Shown piece after piece: positions 29,001 to 44,000 of a DNA stretch of 64,000 nt. The position numbers were made by a program, and so were the translations under genes. The stretch is from Eumeta japonica. Its lineage: Eukaryota > Arthropoda > Insecta > Lepidoptera > Psychidae. The stretch is taken from NCBI GenBank assembly GCA_005406025.1, contig BGZK01001457.1, forward strand, positions 62,001 to 126,000. The letters are read 5' to 3'. The notes below the pieces were generated by a model, which had not been told where the DNA came from, searched no databases, and saw only the letters and a program-made list of their open reading frames with translations. The stretch's first letter is position 1; each line of letters starts with the position of its first letter.

Positions 29001-32000
29001 TCTAATACTGGTCTCAAACATTCTCCGATTGAAAACAAACCACAAATCATTTAAAAAACAAGACAAACATGGCACGTCCGATGTCAAAATATTTATTGCA
29101 ACCTAAAACACGTATAGGCATGAGAATTGTTTACATTTTAATGATAAGATATATAGGGTACTCTATATATCTTCGTATATATTTTTAGAGGAATTCTTTT
29201 GTTACTAAATTATTTAGTTTATGTATTTTTTCACAAAAATCAATTAAATGTCATTTATTATTAAAGTAATTATTTAATTTTTCATAAAAGCGTACTAAGA
29301 GGATTTCCATCATTTTTTGACCAACTAAAACATACGAAAAAAATTAAACTATGGCATATTTAACCTAAACTGTTATGTGATATTAATACATGTTAATAAT
29401 TTATTATTGAATAACCATATTAAAATAAATCATAATAATCACTATTATAGTATTAATTCATTATTATAATCTGAATTGATAGAAATAATATCTACTCAAC
29501 CACAACCACAACTTCAATGGTAGTTTAATATCTGCCACTAATGAAATAATACTACATATTAAGTTGAATGGCTTTTGATGTCATTGAATTCCATCAAAAA
29601 TTGATTAAAACTATTTAATATGCCAAAAAATGCGGTTAAGACCATTAAATCCAAGACCCTGTTACATAATAGTAAAACAGCAAGTAAGTATGTAGTAAAG
29701 AACAATATTTTTTACTGCATACTTACTTGCTACTTCAATATTACAGCATTATTTTTTCTCTGCAATCGGAAACTTATTAAATATACTCTTTTATTGTAAT
29801 GTCATTCTTATGAAAAAATATAAATTTTTAATATACGATTTTATTTTATAACATAGTGGTACTCCATGTTATTAAACTGTCTAACTTCGTTTCCAGTTTA
29901 TTTGCAGCATACATACTTTTACAATTAACTTTATGTTCCATGTTTTATGTGTTAACGAGTTTTACTCGAACAATTGTTAAAAGAAAGACGTGGAACGCAA
30001 ATTTTATTTTAAAAGTGATTTTTTGTTTAAAAGGATATAGTTGAAGAGACTCTTAATATATACTTCATTTTCTTAAAGTATACATGTAAATCTCTTTGCT
30101 TCTAATATACATGTAGTCATAGATTTAGGGCTATTAACAATAAATTTTCTTTCTTTCTTGTATTTTATCCAAAAAATATTAGGGAATTATAGTTTTTCCT
30201 AATGCAATTAATCAATAATCAAATTATGCTAATTTTTCAGGAAGGAGGCACTATGGTTTGGCAGAATACCACTGTAGTATCACAAGTAATTGACCAACCT
30301 ATTACTTTAGATTTCGTTAGTAAGCACCGATCAGTCATTGTTCCTAGACTGCCTCACAAGTTAAAGGTAAAATATTCAAAATCTATAAAAATGACGATTT
30401 TTATCTCTTTTTAATTTTTTAAAGTGCTACTAACTTAAATATTTTTGCTCTGTTGTTTCTAAATGTCTACGTGGAATATATTGCGTAGTGTTTTGCATTT
30501 GTCTAGATTTATTATTATTTTTCATCTAAGATACTCAACCGGAACCCTGCTATTTAATACTGAATCTCTTTTTAGGTCAAAGCCATTCGTTGGGACGACT
30601 ATCCAGCCGTCAACGTAACAATCAATATCTGCCGCTACTCAACAAATATTTCAGTGCCTACAAACGCAGAAGTAAATCGAACTACAGAACCAAACCTTTG
30701 TCATAAAGTTACAACGGATGTGAATGGCATAGCTAAATTTTCTTTCACGGCTTTGGAGAAGGAGTCCTATCAATATTTAAGATTTAAGGTATTATTGAAT
30801 TTTTCTCGAAATTAGTTTTCCAGCTACAAACATAAAATTAAGTAAAAAGGCGCATAGTAACTTTTACAGGATGCATGTTCCCTTAAAATTTTGAAAAATA
30901 TTAGAAGTATAACTGATCGTACGAAAAAAATATTGAGATACAAAAAATAAAATACAAGCAGCTATCTTTTTTATGGTTTTTTAACCCCAATTTCTATATT
31001 AAATTTATTGATAAATGTTAGTAGAATAGAAACCCAATTAGTTTTAATTGTTGTAAATTAATTATAAAACTAATTTCGTCTATTAAAAAATACCCGCATT
31101 TAAAATTTTTCACTTAATAACATTTCACACTATTCATAATAATTCTCAATTCATGAATGTTTTTCAATATTAAAATTGTAATAGTAATAGTTATTTTAGA
31201 GCCCGTGTTATATAAAAATATTCCAGATTGACTTAATGTGTCATGTTTTGTATTCATATATGTATATATATAACTGTGGCGTTCATCGTTTTCATTAAGT
31301 CAAAATGCCGTTTTTTTTATTTGTCTCAATTTAGTAGACACCGGATCTCAAAAGAACCAATATCTTATAAAATTTATTTATGGCAATTTTTTTTTTAATA
31401 AATATGATTTTTTTAATGATAAGATAATTAAAGTTCATAATTCGTCTATTTTTTACTCAAGGCTTAATATAATTATGTAATTTATACTCACCATGTAAAT
31501 TGATTACATGGTGAGTATAAACTCAGGCAGTCGACTTATTTTTATACGGAAAATCTGGCAAACTAGTTTTTACCCCGAATTTTCTAGTGGCTCATTTCTA
31601 ATTCGTTCTAGTTCTAATGCCTCCGCATTGTTACTTTGACCAGGCCGTCGATTTGTATCTAAAACTTTAAGTTTTCAGATTTTTTTCACCTCACCAAAAA
31701 ATTAAAAAACCTATGTAGCTACATTGTTAAGTAGCTATAAATTTCTTTATTATGTAACTGAGAAAGTGTTTAACCGATTTGTGCATGGTGTTGAACTTTT
31801 AACGAATTCACTCAATATTTCACCATCAGTTCCTTTTCACTACATGCATTTGGATGAGCAGATGTTTAACTTCATCAAATGATTCTTTTTGAAGTCAAGT
31901 GTATGAAATATAACAAAAAAATAAGGAAAATACTGTATATGTGCCTGTAATATTAAGAGTTCATCGATGTATCCCATCATCACAGCTTAACTGGTACTAA

Positions 32001-35000
32001 ATCATCAGTTCCACTTCACAATGTGAATTTTGATGAGCAAAGTCGCTCAACAACTTCAAAAAATCTCTCAAAATCCGTAAAGTACTTATGGTTGAGAAGT
32101 CCTAATGATTATCTATTATCTTCATCATTAATTCCGCTTCCTCTTACTATCCAATACTTTCCGAAAGCAGAATTTACTACACGTTTGATTACAATATTTA
32201 AGAAATCCCAACGATTTCTCATGAGTCTGATCATCAGATCTCGGTTGTTACGCAATAGAACCATCCTGAGACCGCAATCTTTCAATTAAAACAAATATTT
32301 AACAAAATAATATAATAAATGTTGAAGTTTTGAGAAAAAAAAAATTAAACATACTCAAATTGAGAATCTAATCATATTTTTGAGTTGATAAAAATTCATG
32401 TGCCTCGTTTATAAACACAGGCGTCTTTGCACAACGACAGTTCAGTATCGACCGAGATGACCCTGTCGGTGGTCAGGAACCGCGTGTCGCACGCGGCGTT
32501 CGGCCCGCTCGTTCAAGACGCGCTGCTGCCCGCTACTCGCGCGCCCGTGCCGTTGTACATGAACCTACCTTCGAACAGTCAACCGATCACTGTACACTTT
32601 GCGGTAAGTTTTAATGAGAGATGTTTTGTAAATAGCAGTTATAAGGAGATTTAATACTTTTTTTTATTAAATATAAAATATGTGTCTCATCGAAATAGTT
32701 ACTATTATTGTCTACAGACCTGTATCAGAGACTGGCATATACTATATAATTAAATAGATATAACGCAGCATTTAATTGGTAGCCAGATGCAAATTACTTT
32801 TTTCCGTATAAATTCTTATTGCTAGACAGTCGTGGATGTTAGTCGTTAGTTGCATAGTTGTTTTGCTTGCCTTATTGTTTTAGACATGCACTGCTTTTGG
32901 CGCAAGGAAATTAAATTTATATATTAATAAATTCTATTAATATTTTTCAAAACGTTACTATCGCTACGTATTCCCGTAGATGATGCGACATCATTTTGAA
33001 ATACGTTACATGGAATCATCGATGTCATAGGATGCTTACCTAAGTAAGTACATTTAAATGTTGACATTGTCATCAATTGACATCAATTTTTCCTTTCTTG
33101 TAGGAAGGCTATGCGAGAAGGTGACCGAAATTGACTGACAATTTGACGACCAATTGAAACTTGACGGACTGTTAATATTAAACATGGTAAAATTGGTCAT
33201 ATACGTTCCAAAAGCTGCATTGATGTTACGTAAAACAGGTCTTGAGGAAACACTTTTCTGTACAAATACTTTAGTACAGTCATTGCTTTGTTCGTTTTGA
33301 AAAAAAATTGTAGCGATATGGAACTTTGATCGTTCGACACGGCATCGTGTGTGGACGGTTTTAGGCTATTTAATTTTCTGAATTCCATACACCTTTCACG
33401 ATTTTTTTCATAACACATAGCTCGCAGCAAAGCAAGCGAGTGACGGCTGGTGGACATTTACAGCTAGGCTAAACAAATGGCTTTCCATTGTCCTAAACGC
33501 TTGTAGAATAGAAAGCTGAATGTACAAAATTGACGTAAACTGACGAAATGTCAAACATCAGCTAACGTCACCCCATGCATTTAGCTTTCCACTCTACGAG
33601 CGTTTATGACAATAGAAAGCCACTTGTTTATACCGGCAGGTATAGTTAAGTCGTAACTAAACACGTTATATTTTACTTTGTCATTTTTCTTTCCTTTACA
33701 AATTTTTTGCACACATTGGATAATAGAAGCACATCTAATAAATATCGCATTTATATATGGTAAGATAATTTCTTCAAAAGAACACTAAAACACGTTTCAT
33801 GCTATTTTTTCATTAGATAATCGGTCGCATAATTTTTTCGAGTTATTTTTTTAATGTAGAACTAACACTCAAAGTGTTTTTAATTTTTAGTAGTGAATTA
33901 TAGAACGTATAGGAGATTTCTCAATAAACTTGCAGCCTATACGTGTAAACAAAATTAAATACGTGTCTATCAATTCGTCCGGGCTTCTCCGAGATTCAAT
34001 CTAGAGACGCACGGATCGTATGCAACTTTTGCACAGAAGTAAATTATCTTCTGGAATACGTCATAGGATAATTTTAAATAAAAAAAATAACGATAATACC
34101 CATGAAAGGGTCAATATTGCTATCGGAACCGGAGTTTGAGTAGACAGAATCACAGAAGGATCGAAGATCAATAAACAGATCGCCAATGGAATTTCTAATG
34201 TTTTCCGCTCTCCGTAGGTAATAACGCGCGGTGGCGTCATCTACCGATGGGGTACGGTGACCCAATGCGCCACGCCGGCCGACGCCAAGCAACAAACCTA
34301 CGGCGGTCGGTGCTACAACACGGCCGTCCAGAGTCAAAACCTGAACCGGTCATCGGCTCACGAGTTCAGCGAGAGAACCGACAATGTTCTGCGTGTCATG
34401 CTGCCCGTCCGTTTGTCGTCTCAGATGTGCCCGGACAGCGACCTGATCGCCTATTTCTATTACGGCGGCGAGTTGATAAGCGCTAGCAAGCATTTCGAAG
34501 TCGACGAATGTTTCGTCAACAAGGTGAGTCGTACTTAATATGCCCGTCGTAATTAATATGAATTAATTCCATCTACCGTCAGTATAGCCACCCAGTATTA
34601 AATTAACGGTTTATTACAATGTTTAATGCGAAATGCAACGCATCACACCTCATTATTGCTGTATCAGCTTAAGTTATGTAATAATGAGAAATCTACAAAA
34701 AAAACATCCATGGTACCTAGATAGCATATATTAAATTAAAATATTAAATATGAAACGAGGAAGAACAAAAACTTAACGAGGAAGAATTTTAATAATATGT
34801 TTATTATAATAATATATGTCCCTTTATCATAATGAGATATATGCCGCATAAAATAATAAAATGTTAGAACATTAGCAATAATGTAATTTTTTTTTTTTTA
34901 TTCTCAAACATTAATAAATTTTATAAGCTATCGCAATGTGCATGGTGTATGCTTTTCGTTCCTTATTTATGTACAAGGCATCTTGCGCCCAATATAGGTC

Positions 35001-37128
35001 ATGTATATTGCTATAAAACTATTTAATGTCTTATTGCTTATACGTTATTGAAAAATACATAATCACATCTTGTAAACTATTATATAACGTAATACTAATT
35101 ACAAATTTCAGGTAGAAACCAAATGGTCTTCACGCCAAGTGTCACCAGGTTCTCCTGTGTCGTTGCACATCACGACTCCCGGACCAGCACTCTGCGCTGT
35201 TTCGGCAACAGATGTCAACAATGGCGCCACTTTAAAAACCAAAGACACTTTACTGAAAAATCTGAAACGTATATTGGGAGCGAACAGAAATCTGACAGCT
35301 CACGACACCCTGGCTGAGTGTTTTTCTGGTATAGCTTGCATTTCTTTATTTTTTAATCGCGCAATCATTTACGTATTTCTGACCGGTTACGATTTTTACG
35401 TATATTCATTGGGCTTCTTCCGACATAAAAATATTGAAAATCATTTTATGTTCACACATATGATACCGGATAGAAACCCTAATCTGTACATGTAAGTATA
35501 CAGTGTGAGTGTGATAAAGAGAAAAATCCGAGTATTAAAGATATTTAAGAAAAACTACTCTGGGGTATTCTAATATTGGAAACTTTAATACAATACATTT
35601 CAATGCTTTTAGGTCTGTAATTTATTCGGAACTTTGAAATCTGCAAAAACTAATAAACAGAATTTGATAAAATCTTGTACAAATTTAAGAACGAACATAG
35701 AGGAAAGTTTTTGTTTCGCTATTTATTTTGTACTTTACGATTATTTGGAACAGAACCAGAATCGGAATAATAAGCGAGGCCAAGGTCGAAATAGAAAATT
35801 TACAAGATGGGTCTGTAGGAACAAGATTGAGATGTCGGTTAACAACGTGATCGGTCGATTTCAAAGATGAAGAAAATCATTCGACGTCCACTTGAGCGGA
35901 GCCGCGAACGGAAACTAGTCTGACATAAAAATTAGTCTGTCTCTAAGATGTTCCACGCACTCACACTGAATCTACAATATCATTAATATTGTAGATTCAG
36001 GTGATATACAATAGGTAAACCTGTTTGGATACCCTCGTATCGATTCACGATCTCGTCCGACAGCCGGCGATTCAGAACTCTACTCGCCTTCGACCTGGCT
36101 CGGAGCCGAGACGCAAGCAGCCTTCGCCGAAAGCGGGGTCAGAGTTGTCACCGACTTGCTGCCTAATCGCGTACCATGCCCGCCTGCTACTCTACTCGAC
36201 AAAGAAGAGAAAAATGCACCTAGAAGCTATTTCCCAGAAGTGAGTTTCTCATAGTATTATTAATTCTTGCGCAGACTGGAATTGTGAAGATACCGGGCGG
36301 ACCCGTGCTGATAATTTGCACAAAATATTTGTAAATGTAACTTCTCAATGGTCAGTCCTTTTTTCGCCTTGTCGTAGTACATTTAAAAGTCTTGGAGAAG
36401 GATCTAGAAACGTTGTTCTTTCAGAGACAGATAATTTATTGGCGCAAGTACTATAAAGTTGGGTCGAAGCACCGTCATGCGAAAAGTTTTAATTAATGAA
36501 TTTGCGAAAATGAAAATAAAAACAATAGTTAATTAGTTAATTATTGACTGACAGTGTAAGCAACTGTCTACAAGATGATATAAAGTTCATATGTGATAAC
36601 TGGGTGGTTTTTTTTTAATAGATGCAAAGATTCAGAACTTATTGTAATGTATATAATTACATCAATGCTTAAAATCAATTGATTTCCTTGTCCATTCGCC
36701 CGTTAATGAGGTCTATATTGGATTTTGATCACGTACTTTTTCAGGCTTGGCTGTGGAGAGTGATGCCAGTGAATGAAAGCGGTTCAGTGGAGATGCTCTC
36801 TCGGGCACCTGATGCCATTTCGCGCTACGAAGCGAACGTCTACTGCGTCGCTAGAAACGGCTTGGGAGTGGCCACACCCACTGTGTTGCAGGTGACATTC
36901 TTATTGCTGGACGTTTGAAATTAAAGTTTGGATAAAATGGAGATCATAATTGGACCCCATTTATCCTGACTTGGATGTACCGACACACAAACACAGACAC
37001 ACACTCACACTCAGACACTCACACTCAAATACTCACACTCAAATAGACACAGACAGTAACATTCACACAGACTTTCACATACAGACACATACAGATACAG
37101 AGACACATACAAACACACAGACACGCAC

Positions 37129-37162
<34 letters not shown>

Positions 37163-40100
37163 CACACACACACACGCACACAGAGAGAGACACTCATGCG
37201 TGTGCGCGTGTGTGTACGTACGCGCGTGCGTGCGTACATGTGTGCATGCATGCATGCATGCATGACCGTATGCATAATAAGGGTATGTATTTGTCATTTA
37301 ATCTGTGTTATTTATTTTAGAACAAAAGAAGTTTTCAATAGTCCTTTGTTTATACTGATATCCACATCCAAAGTAAATTTTGATATGGGAAGTAATCTCT
37401 GGAACCACTGATCCTATTCCAAAAATTCTGTCACTAACGGAAAACTATTATTCTAGATCCTGAGTGTTTTAGACTATATTTAATCCTGATAAAGATTTGT
37501 TTTCAGTAAGAAATCGAAATAGAAGTAATTGAAAACGGAAAAACTTGACATCTGGTCGATTTATCGGTGTGCGCTGCCTAAACTGTTTGAAATGAGAAAA
37601 CAAAAATCAAAAATGTTAACTTTCAATAGTTTTACAAATAAGTGCACGACACCATATATCACGTTAAATATTTCAAATACAGAGACGATTTTTATGTTAA
37701 AAGTGAAATAAATTTACCGAACAAATTTTTGTTATAGATTTTAAATGCAATTCAGAAATTTTCATAAAAAGAAATTGTTTAATCAGTATATACTGGTGGT
37801 AGGTCCGTGAAAGCTTCAATTTCGGATCTGAAGGTATCAAGTTCGATCCTGACCACAGCCGAATTGACCAATAAGTTCGTAACAATGAGTCGTCACTGTA
37901 AACCGTACGCTCCGTGCCTCGGAGAACACGTAAACTGTCGGTTCGGACGTTGTCACCGCACTGGTGACAACAATCTTTAACAGCCCCCAATCGTGGCTGG
38001 CTACCGTGGAAGAGTTAAGGTTCGAATCCATCTACCTGAAATAAAAATATTACGAGAGGGCATGTCTTACCATTGGAGTGAATAAAATCAGACACGATCA
38101 CGCAGTAGGGAAATTTAACATACAAACAGCTTGCTTTTCACAATATATCAATTGATGGAGTAGTTTATTAAACCATGTGAAATGGCTACAATAAGTTTGT
38201 AATTAAAAAAAATCGACTTATCGATTGATACCCTACGAGCGAAACTTGTAAGTCCAATCGAAATCAAATTTGATCACGTGACACCTTGTACATTTTAAGG
38301 ACCCACTAAGAAATATTTTTTTGGAAATTCACGTTTAATTGGAGAAAAAGTGACTTTTATATGAAAAAACGACTATGTTTGGTATAAATATTGCTTATTA
38401 AAAATAGCCATTCGCTTATTTTGCAATTAGGTTAATGTGTAATGTAATGTATAAAAATAAGTGTCTATTTTGTTTGTATTCTTTGTGTGTCTAAACCATT
38501 CTTCCAACTATTCTAAAACTGACGGTATGATGTACTTGCAAACGAAAAGATTAAAAGAAAATAACTAACAATTGTCCCCGATTTCTTCTCCGTACTCGTG
38601 CTATTGAACCAAATTACTGAACCAATTCTAAAAATTCCTTCGTGAATAAGAAGCTCCTCGAGTGAAATAGATTATTAACATTTTGCTCTGAGGTCGTCTG
38701 CATATTTGTGCTACAATAGATTCTAAAAAAAAATCCATTTATAGAACGCTACACCATCTGCGAGTAATATAGCTTAAATTTATTTTGACACTAACCCCAT
38801 CCAAATCGGAACCATGATTGTGTAGGTTATTGGAGGGCTTTGTTAAATAAAACTAAATAAAGTTTACGTTCACTTTTATATATTTTCTATTATTAGAGAG
38901 GTGCACTTAACTACGCGTGGAACTCGTACGGAGTTGAAACACTGACTAAACGCATATTACTCTATGGCTCTATGTGACGAATCATTACCTTTATATACTG
39001 TGCTCCGATGAAGGAACAAAGACCTTGTCACAACGTGTAAATAGATCTATATTTTGTTGAAGTCCAATAGATTGATGACAAAATCGAAATTGCAAACGGG
39101 ACGAAGAGCACGATCGGAAATTTAGAAAATCGAGAACGAAACTTTCAGAATTCAGAGCGGGACTAGAATTTTAATCGACTTAGACCGAAACCGGGTCAGC
39201 ATTCAAAACCGGGTCCGCGATCGGCATCGAGCGTGAGACGAGTCGAAATCGGGGATCGGGACCGAGAACGCGATCGGCCGAAGGAATTCGTTCCGTGTCC
39301 ACGCGAGCGGAGCCGAGGGCGGAAGCTAGTCATTGATAAACATGTTAAAAGTCATCGTGTGAAGTCGCCGTTTTCGAACACTGGTCACATTCAAGTCGAA
39401 TGCTTCTCGTATGGTGACAGATTTTCGAATCATATTATGAATGCGGAAAGTACACGAACGAAGTACAGATTTTAACCAACGTAATTACCGTCCTAAAAAA
39501 GGAGTTCAGTTACCCTCAAGTCGCGCTCAAAGAAGATATATTTCAGTAGACCCTACAGATTTATATTTTTCTTTTAGGGCTTCCATTCCGTACAAGCGAA
39601 ATTGATTTGTTGACTCGGTCTGTCTCTAAGCGGTATCTTTGTTAATTGTACCAAATCGTTATTAATTTATTATGTAAAACATTTTTTTTAATGATTATAT
39701 AAACAGACGTTCTGGATTCAGAACATCTGTCATGTTATCTTTTCTATTCAACAGATATTAAAGGAAAGTGTTTCTATTACTAATTTTGGGGAATTATTCT
39801 TGAAATGCTGTAAAAATTTTTAATATAACTGATCACTATGAATTTGGGATCTCTCACTAGGGCCAGATTTACTGAGTTAGTTAGGCGAACTTTAAGGAGC
39901 TTTCTTAGGAGTTATAGAAGCTACTTTTATAAGATGTATCTCAATTCTGTTCATCTACTATTTTCAGGTATTCCGTGAGTTTTTCATACATACAGATGCG
40001 CCTAAACGTTTGAAGCGCGGTGACATCTCCTTTCTACAATATCGACTGTTCAACTACATATACGACCAGTTACCGGTAAGTAGAAATATCAGGATCCAAA

Positions 40101-41020
40101 ATGTTATTTTTTATAGTTGAAACGATATTTCAATTTCTTCCTAATAAAAAATTACTATTACTAATTGCTTAATTAAAAGTCGAATAAAAAATACATTACC
40201 AAGTGTCGTTGCAACTTTTATGAATAAATAAATTTATTTTTATCGTCATAAAACTTAACCTTTCAGTATGTTAATTTTTTACTCCCTGAAAGATACTAAA
40301 TGTTGTATATTTTAATCGTAATTTTTATATTAATATTTAACACTAACTAACAGCTGTTAATTTTACATGGGACAAATGTTAATGTTTTTTTTTTCTGTCG
40401 TATTTTTAGTTTATTTTATTTTAAAATAATGCGTATCCTTTACAGCGGTAATTTGACTTCTTGCATATGTAATTTATATATTCGGATAACTGTTCCATGT
40501 TTATTTTATCGTAAACAAATGTAAATTTCAATAAACGACAACAATCAAGTCAATCAAATAATTAGGTAAGCAGAGCATTTAACATTTGTGTGCTTAAACA
40601 TAATTATATTTCTACACACAATATATTCGTTCTTTATATTCTTTGTTCGTGTATAGATTCACATCACGTAGCTCTTTCTTCATACACAACTTGTCGTTCA
40701 CATCTACAGGTCCAAATAGATGTCACAAGCGACCGCGGTGTCCAAGTATTCGGCGAAAGCGGCGCGAAAGCCTGCCTGAACGCGCGCTCCTCGATATCGC
40801 GCCGCGTCGAGGTGCGCGCCGACGCCGTGGGCGAATGGAGGATCAGAGTCGCCGCCCGCGCCCTGGACGACAAGTCGGTCTGCGCGAACGCCACTCGCAA
40901 CACTACGAGCCAAAACACTTAGTGCGTAAACATTTAACCCCATTTTCCTCGTTAGCAAGAAGCGTTAAAACAACCAACACAACCCTTGCTTTTTAAAGAA
41001 TTTAACAACGTCCGGTTTGT

Positions 41021-41057
<37 letters not shown>

Positions 41058-44000
41058 TTACAGTCTGCACCCTAATAGATGTGACTGTCGGCATTTCTTG
41101 AGGATGTGCCCGGTTGGCATGAAACGTACGTAGAATTAACAATTTAACAGTTAGCAGAATAAGATAATTATAAAAAAATAACACTTGCTTAGGTGTTCGA
41201 TATCTGTCAATCCTCTGGAATCAATATTCAATCATTTGGATAGAGATTCGTAGTGGAGAGGCGGATTCGAGGGTCAGCGGTGGGTTGCATGCTGCATGTT
41301 AATGCATGTTGCAGGCAAGCGTCTACTATGGATTTCCGCGAATTAACACCTCACACAATACGATATACATACTTTACTAATAACTGATCACACCGCCACC
41401 TATCTACACAGGCGCACGCGCGTGCTAACGTATTGTGTAAGGTTCATAAATATAGGATTTGTTAATAACTTGATTTCAGCCTAACTCGTTGCGAAATTAT
41501 ACAACAACTAACACACCAACGATTATTTTTTGTATATACTTTTTACTGTTTTTGTGATATAAATTTAAAGTTAAATGCTTTGCTCTGTACAGTGAAATAT
41601 TGGAAGTGATTAATGTCAAGTATAATGTTCATAATACATAGAAATCAGAAATATTTTCACATGTCTTCAACCCCATTTCTCATACATATTATAAATACTT
41701 GTATTTCAAAATTGTGTAAGATAATATCAAACCATGAAAATAGTTATGGAAATTTATTTAGATTCATCTAAAATTATTTATTATATTAAATTAATAACGA
41801 CCTATTTTGATTTTATGTACGCAATTTACACGGTTTTAATAACGAAAAATGTACTATAATATTATCACAAAACCTATACACATCTACCAAAACACGAGAG
41901 ATTTTACCCAGTTTTTCAAATAGCCGTGGTTTTTTTTATAACACGCCCTGAAGTCTTTTAATGCTTTCAACTTATTTTTCAGTGATGAAGTGGTACTTCA
42001 AATTTCGGTAACGCACGAGGGTATCCCGACAGAAGAACACCGTTCTTCTTTATTATGTGCTGACAGTGAGTGGAGTATTTCTATCGTTGCTTTTTAACAA
42101 AATTCTAAAATACATTTTAAATTTCCACATTTGATTCTCGACAATACAAGTAATCGAAATTTATTTTTTGCTTTAGGATAACGATAAAATAAACATTATC
42201 TCATGTTTAATAGTATTTATAGTTGAATTGTACTGAAAATATGATACTTATTAATGAAATTCGTGAAGTGATTATATTTAATAATAGATATTGAAAGCAA
42301 CATTTAAACCTTTTAAATAAATAACAGAATCTTAACCGTCAAAAAGGTTTATATAGGTCTAACTTTCTAATCACTGTTATTGGGCGTAACGTAACTTAGT
42401 TATACATGTACACGTGTAGTGCCCATTTAATAAATGTAATTATGGAGTCACAGGTCCGTATCGCTTTTCAGATCACAATAATATCCCAAGAAACATGTCC
42501 GTGAAATGGTCGGACAGACCGGCCGTGCCCGGTACGGAAGTGTGGAAAGTGACCGCGTACTCCGAACTGATTGGCCCTCTGCTCACGGTAGTACTGCTAA
42601 ATTTTCTTCTTTTATTCTGGTATTTCTGGTATAATTCTAGTAGCAATGAAATTTTATTTTTATGCTTAAAAGAGAAAACATAATTCTTACCCTATAACGG
42701 GCCCGTTTTAGTGACACGCGGTAGGTGTAGTAAAGAAAAATAATTTTGACACCTTATTGTGGTATCACGATTAATTTGATATAAAAAAAATGTGAATTAC
42801 TTTCACTATGAGTAGACATAGGAAAATGATTCCCCCCACTGTGCTCATTTCGAGATTGACAGAAATACAAATGGTGGTTTGCAACCTGCACGACAAACAG
42901 CCAGATGAACATTATAGCTTACCCAATGGGTCGAGGGACATAAAGAATTTTTATATAATAAAAACCGCATCACAGTAACCTTTTATTTAAAATAAACTGA
43001 CAGTCAATAAGACAGGTGTACTTAACACTTATTTTTAATTTTTTTCTAAATTTCCTAGGTCCCTTGACTTATTAGACAGGCCATAGACGTGAAGATCTCA
43101 CCATATAAAGTCTTTTAATGGTTCTTTGTATTTGCAATATTAGAAATGTAAATGAAAATAAAAATACTAAAATTTAATAATGAGATTTTTATTAGAATAA
43201 TATCCACAATAAAGCGACGATAAAAAAAAACGTTAATATTGACTGTATTTACATACTAATAAAAATATGTATCAATTTAAAAGCTTTTCATCGGAGTTTT
43301 AAAGTGTAGATATATAATGTGCCAAAATTAAGACGATTTTTTTTTATAAACATAGTTTAATAATTATAATCCATGCTTTATAAAACCATATAATCCATTC
43401 TAGAATGCTGACTCTTTGATATCATTGCCACGAGGTTGTGGAGAACAAAACATGGCGAGATTGGCAACTAACCTGCTGGCTCTGGAGCAGCTCAACGCCG
43501 GATCCACCGAGACGGCCGTCATCAAAGACAACGTAGCTAGAGGCGAGTGCAAAAAAAAACTACACAGTCAGGCAATAGATAAGGCAAACGGAGAAGAGAG
43601 AGATGATATTTCGTATACCGCTTCGTATATAGCGATTTATCCGCTAAAAACATGTATATAGGAGCTGCATAACAAAACCGATGGCATACATTTCCGATAG
43701 CAACCAACCTCTCTTTCTTCTGCGATCCCGTCATAGTAGAAAATATAGAAATATGTGCACATACACTTGTATGTGCCACTATCTGGCGTAGAGTTTCGTT
43801 TTAATTCCCCGTAAAATTAGATTGTTAATCTAATAATGAACTAGCGTTTCCCGCAAATGTGAAAAAATTTTTTAGCGTTAGCTCAACTTCATATTTAATA
43901 TCTAATAATCCTGTTGCTAATGCTTTATTATATGTATTAGTACATTAAATTAGCAACCAGCGATCACTGTGTGACTGTAGAGAACTGAAACATTTACATT

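Larger units (their letters stand above)
35329..36063 (+). other. Intron 12, with Helitron-like tail and hairpin
   Basis: 735 bases if the 36063 acceptor is used. Holds a Helitron-like end (to 35918) and the hairpin at 35966-36000, whose right arm is the alternative acceptor. Confidence 0.6.
36892..39967 (+). other. Intron 14
   Basis: Holds a microsatellite cluster (36976-37265), a SINE-like repeat (37795-38045) and a Helitron-like element (39060-39329). No exon seen. Confidence 0.7.

Noticed and set aside
36950..37411. Open frames on both strands rich in Thr/His or Cys/Val
   Set aside because: They are translations of CA, CT and GT microsatellites.
40990..41060. Long TA run as a structure of interest
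   Set aside because: Simple (TA)n microsatellite; common in introns.
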